This document shows, piece after piece, positions 54,781 to 64,000 of a stretch of DNA of 64,000 nt. Numbering within the stretch: position 1 is the stretch's first letter; every line of letters begins with the position of its first letter. The position numbers and the translations under genes are program-made. This stretch comes from Callipepla californica brunnescens (taxonomy: Eukaryota; Chordata; Aves; Galliformes; Odontophoridae), in assembly GCA_023055505.1 (NCBI GenBank), contig JALIRH010000036.1, positions 4,588,001 to 4,652,000 on the forward strand. Direction: 5' to 3'. The notes under the pieces were generated by a model. That model did not search any database. It was not told the DNA's origin and saw only the letters and a program-made list of their open reading frames with translations.

Positions 54781-57700
54781 GCTGATGGCTGGCTGGATGA
54801 TTTGTCTCTCAGCTCGGAGAGAAATGATGGAAGTCAATTTGACAGCTGTGAGGCTCCCCAAGGATTCCAGACCCAAAGTGCACAGAGCAGTGACAGACGT
54901 GGCAGCGCTCTGCATATCAATGAGGCTGTGCCTGGGAATAGTGCTGAGGCAATACAAATCGCACGTGTTCAGCTGGAAGGTTATCACTATCATTATAGTT
55001 ATTAATTATTGTTATTATTACTTCTATTAAGACAAAAAAAAAAAAAAAGCTCATGTTGGTCTCATAGAAAATGAGATAGATGAGTTCCCAGTTCTGACCT
55101 GCATGCTGCCCACTCGTGTGGGACAAGAGTGTAAATGGAACTAGCCATAAAAAGCTACAAAGATTTCTGCTACTTGGAAAAGGGATAGCTGGACTGAGAT
55201 GAGTGAAGAAACTGACTGAATTTGGACCAAACTTTCCCCATGTCTTGAACTGAGTGTTGCAAGTGAAAACTCAATTGATTTTTCCTCTCACAGCAATGCT
55301 CGCTGTCCTATAGATCTGTAAACAATTAGTCAGGGCCCAAAGTAAAGGAGATGGGAACCAAAATGCAAGAATTAAATGTAGGTGGTTCTCCTGGTGCGCG
55401 TTCTGATCAATACCACCAAGTTGGTAATTCCAAACTTGGGGCAGAACTTGGCCCTAACTATCTGCAATCGATTAGTTTAAAATAACAACATGCAAATGTA
55501 TTTTCCTGGATCCTTGGATGGGTGGCAATAAAACTGAGTACCCTTTTCTGCCACTTGCAAATACAGATGATCTCATCTGAAAGCCAGTTTAGATTCTTCC
55601 CCTATCCTACCTTTCCAGGCATTCCTGGGAAGCCTTGGGCAGTTAGCCCAAGTATCGTTACAGTTGAAGTCAAATGCAGCATTAATAAAATAAAATAAAA
55701 AAATAAAACCTCTAAGCTTCAGTTTCATATTCAAAACTATTCCTTTTTGGTCATACAAGAGAATAGAGGTCATTCAAAGCAATATAGTAGAACCTGCTTA
55801 CATAGCAAATTTATCCCTAAAGAAGTAGATTTACAAGGGAAACTAAAAGCTCAGTGGCAACACCATCAAATGAGTCAAAAGCAGCACAACTGTTACTAAA
55901 ACTATGGTAACTGTATAGATATAACATGCAGTCCTGCGTTATTAAATGAAACCTCTAGTGAATCTGTTATCACCATAGTAACGCTGTAGTTATGACATGG
56001 AAACATGCTGAACTAGTTTGATATTAACATCTGGTTAGCATCTGCACTGTTTCTTATTCACATTACTAAAATTATAATCCAAGCAGAGCAAAACTTAAGT
56101 AAGACTGCAGCTTTAAGGCCAAATTCTGGTCTCGGGTGCATTATATTCAACACACAGGCCCATGATACATACCCTATTTCTGGATTTACAATTAGAGTCT
56201 TGGTGAGGTATTCAGAGGCTAGTCTGAGTATCACTATACACTGAAGATGTAAATGCACACACACTGTGTTGTTGGTAATAATATCCAGGTTAAAAAAAAA
56301 CAACAAAGAAATTGCAAAACCATATGATGATTGCAACTGACCTTCCCATAAGCATTTTCCACAGCAACCCTGGTTTGCAGGGATTGCTTCGAACATTTCA
56401 AAGCTACAAGCAGTTTCAAACACAGCTTGTTTTATTCTTATTTATTTTAAGCCACCTGCCACAACATTTTTTCTGTCTTTTTCCTCCCACAGAAAGTGTG
56501 GCACTTTATTCACAAAATGGCACTGGCCTGAATACAAAGTTAGAATTTTGCAGTCTGAGGAAAGTGATAGGTTTAAGGCTGAAAACCTACACACATTCAA
56601 GAGGAGAAGGAGCTGAGTTATATCCCTAGAAAGAGATATTCCTGGATTAAAAAAAAATAAATAGAAAAATGGGGAAAATGTTTTTCTTTTGGTCTAATAG
56701 TAAACTGTGATACATGGAGTGTCTCAAATCACAGTATTCCTATTTAAGAGCTTCCTTCTTCCCTCCCCACCCCATCCCTCCCCCTTGAAGAATAGTTACG
56801 TTTCCTTTGCTACTGAGGCCTATACATTTGAATTATAGCAATCAAATCCTAACATTTATAGATAGAAGAGGAAAAATAGTAAATATTCTCCCAGTTATTA
56901 AAGTTGGTTTTTTTTTCAGGATATAGCACATATGTATGGGATGAAGTGTTGCACACAGTTCTATTCAAAACATGCCTGTCCTTGCCTGAGCAAAGCTTGT
57001 GCCTGGCATAGCACACTAGCAAAGATGGTGGAACACCACATTTTTAAGAGAAGCCTGCAAACTGAAACACTTTCCTCAATCTGTCTTTAACCAACTGAAT
57101 CAAGTACCAAAAGTCAGTAGAAATAATCATACAAGTGAAGCCTGTAATATCAAATGAATCATATAAATAACATGGAAAAGCGCTGTATAATTTTCACCCC
57201 TAGAGTTAGATCGCATCGCTGCATTCTCCATATGTCTTCCTTGTCGTTCTCATAGCAGTACTATACCATATGAGAAGGCAGCACAACACAGAAGCAAGAG
57301 TGACAGAATAGAATACAATTTCTAGTAGCAATTTGCTGCCTTAAAATCCACCATATAAACTAGATATCTATTTCATTGCGTGACATAACAAACATATCCT
57401 CTACTTAGCCCGTTCATGTTCATCATCTATCATTACTAACAACCTATCTGCTACTCCTGCTTGATCTCAGTTATCTAACGCGAGCTGTTTAAACATATTT
57501 CTGCTTGGCAAACAAGTCCTTTAATGCTTTGATGATTACAGCTGTCTGAGGTTTCATCAGTTACTTGTTGAAACCCTACCAATATTCAGTTGCAGTGGAA
57601 GACACGCAGCAGCACAGTCTGGGTAATATCATGACAGAATGAGGAAAACTAAATGCTGTCCCTGCTTTTCATCTGTTTTGACCCTGTGCAAGTCCTTCTT

Positions 57701-57990
57701 AATGGCCATGTTTGTTTCTCCCTTTGTTAAGCAGGGGTTAACATTACCTTATTTGAAGCATTTAATTGAAGGCAGAACCCAGCAAGTATACATGTAACAG
57801 CTTTCCTATTGCAGCTGCAAGACATAGTCCTAATTGCTATATAGGGAATGTTCTAGGAGTTATTCTAGCCTCATCTATGACATGAAGTTTCTAAATAGCC
57901 AACAGAAGAATGTCTTCAGAGGCAAGATGCTCAGGGAGGTGTAGCTAATCTATAGTGAAGTACAACCCCTAGATTTCCACACAATTTATT

Positions 57991-58031
57991 CAGTTTTTTA
58001 ATTATTCTTTTATTTTTAATAATAAAAACTG
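57991..58031. repeat. AT-rich inverted repeat
   Basis: CAGTTTTT (57991-57998) and AAAAACTG (58024-58031) are exact complements, and the inner bases continue to pair with a 2-base slip. It may be a short hairpin in RNA from either strand. Confidence 0.6.
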
Positions 58032-60841
58032 CATTATTCAATCAAGTAGCGGCTACAAGTCCACAAAGTGGCGAAGGTGAGGCCTCATCCAAGACTGTAT
58101 CAGAGCTCCTAAGCTCCCTGAGACCATTTCCCCCTTAAGGTAAGCCCAAATCTGAGTATATTTGAGATTAATGGGGCTCAGCTGTCAGAGCTCACCCTGC
58201 CTTAAAGCTTTGGAAAATACATTTAGATTTCCTTTGTGTCTGTCACATACGGTTTGGTGGAGCTTGTGGAAGGCAAAAGGAGAGATACTTAAAATCCAGG
58301 GAATGCACAGCCATGAAGCTTTCTGTTCCTTCCAGAGCCACCCAGTCATCTAGCATAGCACACAGAAGGCTTGCATATCTAAACCAAGTGCTGTGGTTAC
58401 AGCAGCTACTGAGAGCTCAAAGGGGCTTGCTAGATACACAGATAACAAGTCTAGGAAGCACCTTCAGGGTCACTTCATCTGATTTCTTGCATAGCAAGGG
58501 TTAAACAACCCCACTGCAGTGACTGCCACTGAGAGCTATTCTTCCCAGCTGTGTCATTAAGAACAGGCAAGCCTCAGTGCCACCTGTGCAAGGGGAGCAG
58601 GTGAGGCAATGCTGGCACTAATTTGGGGAGAGATGAATGTTACTTGTGTTTTACTTACACTTATTTTCCACAGCATATAATAAAAAAAACATTATTTTGG
58701 CTCAAACTATTTCCACAGACTGAAATCTAGTGCACCAGGCCCTACAATAACAAGATGCAAACAGAGAGCAGCATCCATCACATCCAGCAAGTCCAGAACT
58801 GGGCATTTTCATCAGTAAAGAATGCTAATACATAACTAGTTAGCACAACTGACACCACCACTAAAGGCAAACAAACAGAAATAAAGGCAGTTGGGAAATG
58901 AATTAAAACCTGTAGCTTTTCACAGACCAGATTTATATGTTTTTTCCCCTTAGAATACTTTAAGTATGCTTCTGCAACTCCCTCCTGCCTCCCATGTGAA
59001 GCAACAGGCTGAAGTTAGTTACAGACACAATCTCTCTGTTCATTCAGTGATGAGAGACAGCTTCAAGAACACAACACCCACACCATTAGAAAGCCAACAT
59101 CAGAAAAGGGTCAGGCTCTGCACCAAGGAGTTCTCAGGCAACTCAAAGTTCATCACAGCTCAGTTCACCTAGAGCACACGGCTGCTGAAGGAAGACATGG
59201 CTTCAGGTTTACCATGAGATGAACCAGGCAAGGCCAGCAATCTGCTGGGACCGATCCTCTCTGGCTTACTTCATGGTAAAACCCAAATGCCACATACTCA
59301 CACAGCTGCCCTTCAGCAGAACTCACACACATCAGTTACTCCAAGATCACTGCTACCTGCTTTTATACTTTAAACAGGGAGAGCAAAGCCCACACTGAGC
59401 AGCCCCACCTCTAAAAGCAAAAAAGGATTCCTCAAACATACCTTACTCAGGCAAAAAACAGCCACCACCAAGCTGATCCCAGGATATTCCTCCTCTCTGA
59501 ACTTTGGTGCTGCCTTCCCCACCTTTCAGGAGAAACTGCTGCTTCAAAATGGCAACTTCAGAAGCACCTGTGAGAGAACTTAATTGGAACTAATTAGCTG
59601 TTGGCTGTCTGGGACCTGAGGAGTCACAGCAATTACTTCAGTCAAGAAACAACCTGGGGGAGGGCATTGCTTCTCTGCAGAAAAGTGAACTAAGCTGATC
59701 CCCAAAGGAAAGTTTTTAAAGAGACGGAACCTTTCAAAGCACTGAATGGAGCCAACAGCGATCTGAACTGAAGATGAGTTTTAAAGAATGTAATGGAAAA
59801 TATTTTCATCATCACTTCTATCTCAATAAGCTATTTTAATGTTTGGATTATTTCAAAAGGCTGAGTTAGGAAAATAGATGTGTACCCAAAGCAGAAAGAA
59901 TTCAATGAAAACTGAAAAAAAACAAATATCTCTGATGACTTATAGCTATAATTCTCATTCTATGAAATAATGATAATTGAAATTAAGTTCTCTTTCAACA
60001 CTATAGGACATTTCCTTTTTGATGGAGATAAATCCTTAAAGAACTGTGAGTGTACCATGTCAAGTGTACTGTGTTTGGGGTTATAAATGTTTTCCATCAT
60101 TTTTAAAGGTCTTAGCTCATTGACTGCTCTTCTTGTCACCTAATTAAGCCCCTTATGATGAGTACTGCAGAGGTCTGAAGTACTCTGGTCAACGAGAAGG
60201 CAAGGAAATTAAAAGCAGAACAGGAGTAGCAGCAGGGGAACATATTTTCCAGGCCCAAGACAATTCTCAGGGTTTCTCACTATCACATAATGATGTACTG
60301 TTTTCTGTCATAGTCCTAGAGACTGTGACTGAGGACGTTGGTTCCATGTGTGAGCCTACTTTGATGTTGTTCTAGATACTGCTAATGTGCGCACTGCCGT
60401 GCCTAAGGTAAATAGTTGAGGATGTATGGACTGATCCTCTCTGATGCTGGGTTCATCAGGTCCGAGAGCCCTGTGGGGCTCCCCTAGCTAGGAGGAGTTC
60501 AAGTCTTTGTCTTTGTCTTTGTAGGTAGCTGGATAAGACCCCAAACGCTTGAAATAAATAAGCATGGCTGTGTTTCATGGGAGATTGCAACAGTAAAATC
60601 GTTTGGAGCTTTATCATGACTTCCATCTGCTGGATAAGCTCCATTACACTTGACAAAAACTTTTGAAAAAATCCACACTGAGAGCAAAGGACTATAATGA
60701 CAAGGAGGAAAAGGCAATTTTAACAGCTTATAGATATGACTTCCCATAAAATTCCTGGTTTTCCTTTCTGCATAATTTACACAAAGGCCCTGAAGATGAC
60801 AAATTAGGACAATCTAAGATTATTGCATGAAGTAGGAATAT

Positions 60842-60862
60842 GTAGAATACACTGTATTCTAC
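60842..60862. repeat. 21-base near-perfect palindrome
   Basis: GTAGAATACA (60842-60851) and TGTATTCTAC (60853-60862) are perfect complements around one central base. It may be a dimeric protein-binding site or a chance palindrome. Confidence 0.85.
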
Positions 60863-62998
60863 TCCAAGCAAATTCACAGATTTGTTTCTATATTCTGGGG
60901 AAGGAAGCCAAAGAAGACTAGAAATACACAGAAAGCTTTAAACAATTGATCTTACTGGGAGGTTACACTGGTACCTTTTATCCTCCTTGTTTCCAGATGT
61001 TCCAGAAAATGCCCAGAAGTGAAACACTTGTAGGTTTCTAGGAGACAGTGGAGAATCATTCTCTTCTTTCCCTTCCAGACTGCTGTCAGGACATCTACCT
61101 CGCCTCCAGTACGTGCATGGAAGTTCTCTGTAGTACTACAGCCTGCCTGCCTCAGGCTTTGGATCTCAGATCTTACAAAACTCACACAAGGGTCAATGGA
61201 GTTAGCAGTGAAAAGGAGCATCCCAAGGAAGAAACTGCATGGTGCAGGTCGTGGGTGGCACTTTTGAAACAGAGCCTGTTAAGGACTGTGGTGCTGCTGG
61301 ACAATGTTGTGTTTTAGATTGCAGTTTGAAAACCCAGACTTTATTGCTTTGAGTTCAGAGATGCCAGCAGTGGCTGCACTTCAGTGATGGCTGGTGGGCT
61401 GATGGCATGTCTTGCAGATGTAGACACAGCTTCAGTTCTGTGCTCAGCAGTAGCTCAGCACTGCTGCTCCAGCACTGACTTCCAAAAGCTAATGGCAGTT
61501 GTCCAGATGCTAGACACAGACCCTAACCTGTAAGGCATTACAAAACACTCCAAGATACTGTATTAACTTCAACTGCTAAGAGGCTTGCATTATTCTACCC
61601 TATTAACTACAAATCTGATGTGCTTTCCTGAGGCAGCTTTCGATGAAGAAAAATCCTCTGGCAATCCCCACCCCCTTCCAACAGCCCTAAACATAAAATC
61701 TGGAGCATGCCACTTTAAAACTAGCCTATTTAGGCCACAGATGCTAAATGAATTCAGCAGACAGACGGAGTAATGGAATGTCAGTGTTCCAGTCTGCTGC
61801 CTTGAAGCAATAGGTTTCTTTTTATTATTAATTTCTCCTCTCATTTTCCAATGCTGCCTCTGGGCTCCATGCTTTAGATGCAGTATTCTTGTCAGTCTCA
61901 CTAACCCAATTTGGAAATAATTAAATTTTAAAATATTAAAGGGATTATAAATACTTCCCACCCCTCTTCCCCCGCCCCATTCCCTCTTATACTGTCCCTA
62001 TAAAACTGCTGAATTTTGCTTCAGGACTTAAAATGTGCTACTGCAGAATCTGATTTGTTACTGCAGTTTCCTTTGCAAAAGCTGGAGAATGTCTGAAGGG
62101 AAAAAACCTAACAGTTAATTCCAGTAAAAGGTGCCCAGAAGCCTTATGAGATAAAGAGCTTTCTGCCACTCTGACACCTTGGAACCTTCTCTTACTGCCA
62201 TTGAAGTTAATGTTAAGACTCGAGCTCTTCCTTCCCGTGAGGATGTGTTGTTGGCTCCTGGTCAGCACAGTGCCAGCCAGAACCCCCGGGTTCTTTCTGC
62301 AAATCTGCTCTGCAGCCAGTCAGCCCAGCGTGTGCTGGTGCCTGAGGTTATTCTTCCCCAGGTGCAGGAACAATTTGAACTTCCCTTTGCTGAGCTTTGT
62401 GAGGTCTTCAGCCCAGTTCTGCAGCATGCATCGCTGCCTCAGCCTGGCAGCTGCTGCTGGTTATCCCCTGCAGATGGCTGGGGGTGAGCTCTGCCCACCA
62501 GCCACGTTATTGATGTTAAACTCTGCTGGCCCCGGGAACACCACTTCTGACCCACGTACACTTTGTTTTTCACTGCTGTGAAGATCGGGGCAGGATCTAA
62601 CAACACTGAAAATAATGGACATTCTACTTACTAATTTTATGGCTCAAATAACTAACTTTTAATCTAACAAGGTGTAGCAAACTTTGGCACTTAATGGGAA
62701 TTTCTTCAAAAGCCTCAAAAAACAAACAAAAAAAGATTTCTCCTCTTTCAGAACATGAGATAACCAAAGCCAAAATTTTCAACCAGCTTTAGCATCCACA
62801 CTGGAAGTCAGAATCCAAACCTCTCTGTTTTCATTCTAACATCTATGATCTATCATCCGTATTTTCAGACATTCAGGACCATGTATCTCTCCTTGAGAAC
62901 TGTAGCTTATATCCCCTCTCTACACTCTCTTTCCCTTTTTCATATTCTGCTGATAAAACCTGAAGCTTCTGGGTGCTGATCATCTGGACACTGCAGGC

Positions 62999-63095
62999 TC
63001 ATAGATTTTTAAGGCTGGGAAGAACAGCATCACCTGCACAGCACATCCCAGACATTTGCATCAAGTAATAGCTCTTAAAGATATGTATTTATGAG
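62999..63095 (-). mobile_element. Degenerate CR1-type LINE 3' fragment (old)
   Basis: TCATAGATTTTTAAGGCTGG and the following bases resemble the reverse-complemented 3' end of old amniote CR1 elements: a CATAGA start, AAGG-GG-AAGAAC, CACCTGCA-A-CACA, then GCATCAAG--ATA. Internal bases appear deleted. The orientation is - because the start of this reading corresponds to the 3' end of the LINE. The match is from memory of the family and is diverged. Confidence 0.45.
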
Positions 63096-64000
63096 TCCTG
63101 GAATGGAAGCTGAATCACTCTGATAATGTGCCTTCAGCTCTAACAATTGGAATCTTTTAAAATACAGTTATCCAGGTTTAGAAAGGCAAAGTCACATTGT
63201 GGGTCTCAGAACAGATGAAGATTTCCTCGCTCTCAGACACGTCCTTTTGTACATCCAACATGCTGCTATTATTTTAAAGCTACATCTGGAGTAAAGCCTA
63301 CAAAAGGAAAGATGAGACCATTACCAGCTCATCTCTGCCATCTTTGTTGCACATTTCCATCTTGAAAGCATTCTGTTTAGCTTCAGATCTTTCAGGGTCA
63401 CCAGTGGTTTGTTTCAACAACTGTATTCCAGACCTCACCAAGACTCAACCAATCATTTTTGTTTATGGCTTCTATTTCCTGTATAATCTTCTCATTGATT
63501 GCATTTCCCAGATCTTGCCACATTTAGATGGACAATAAAAAGAGGAAGAAACCAGGGGAATCCAGTACATTATACGTTTTGCTTGTAATGCATAAGTTGA
63601 GGTTATCCAGAGCATGAGAATGGCTCTCTGGGAACTCAGACTTCTTTTTGCCTGGAGATGATTGGTTAGAACCCAAATTATCCAAAGTTTGTCTTATGAT
63701 TTGTATAGAAAAAAAAATCTGACACAGCTGAGAAAATCACAACCAAAGTCATTGTATATGGGAGCAAAAAACATGTAACTTTTTTCTTATATGACACTGA
63801 GAAAAGTAGCTTGATTTGGGCACCAGAACTCCGAGGAGTAAAGTTCTGTTCCTCACTCTGAGCAAAATCACTGTGTGCTCTTGGGCAAGCGACATTAGAC
63901 TGTAGAAAAGGCAGACCCTGGTGTGCATCCTGTAATAAATGAAAATGTTGGCTACCTGTAAGTCTGTTCACAAGCCTCAGTGACAGTAGAATGAAGAGAA

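Larger units (their letters stand above)
54781..64000. other. Non-coding stretch distal to the CpG island
   Basis: No supportable gene is seen. The sequence is AT-rich with A+C excess on the + strand at least to about 62.7 kb. It contains small inverted repeats at 57991-58031 and 60842-60862, a TTTGTC triplication near 60503-60522 and a degenerate CR1-like fragment near 63.0 kb. Frames that stay open are short and have no recognisable domain. Confidence 0.6.

Noticed and set aside
31701..64000. Exons of MORN1 or RER1, the human neighbours of SKI
   Set aside because: I looked for MORN-repeat patterns (Y-G-G-W/F, H/G-G-G) and RER1 membrane segments on both strands and found none that could be defended. 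NGQVYQ on the - strand near 52.77 kb is isolated and not followed by a MORN pattern.

Overview
The window is vertebrate nuclear DNA, most probably from a bird. The main evidence is the 3' part of SKI, the proto-oncogene for a nuclear corepressor of SMAD (TGF-beta/BMP) signalling. Six exons lie on the + strand between 19990 and 27057, all with GT..AG introns and a continuous reading frame of 408 codons plus stop. The encoded protein agrees closely with chicken-type SKI as I know it. Short introns, a GC-rich setting, few repeats and one old CR1-like fragment also fit a bird microchromosome. I cannot fix the species from the sequence; a galliform such as chicken is my best guess.

Layout. Positions 1-19989 read as the end of SKI intron 1; exon 1, which encodes the DACH/SKI-SNO and SMAD4-binding domains, lies upstream of the window. 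This stretch holds two CpG-rich blocks (about 13.14-13.38 and 14.02-14.26 kb) and CTCF-like cores near 15.9 and 16.1 kb, but no coding exon I can support. Positions 19990-27057 carry exons 2-7: a linker region, a nuclear localisation signal with an acidic cluster, a serine-rich stretch, and the long coiled coil and leucine zipper that make SKI dimerise. Positions 27058 to about 31700 form a long 3' UTR with several poly(A) signals and seed matches for miR-155, miR-21 and miR-200.

From 31.7 to 64 kb I find no convincing protein-coding exon on either strand. This part is AT-richer and poor in CpG, except for one strong CpG island at 54.36-54.78 kb that contains a near-consensus CTCF site. Base composition changes strand at the SKI poly(A) site: G+T excess on the + strand before it, A+C excess after it. 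This suggests that the downstream half is transcribed from the - strand, toward SKI. A convergent neighbour, MORN1 in human, would fit, but I could not find its exons.

The downstream half and the SKI introns also contain several compact inverted repeats, including a 16-bp-armed foldback at 45.0 kb, a pre-miRNA-like hairpin at 47.9 kb, a nested hairpin cluster at 48.7 kb and a 14-bp-armed hairpin just upstream of SKI exon 7. I see no microbial-type system, CRISPR array, tRNA or rRNA gene, or intact mobile element.
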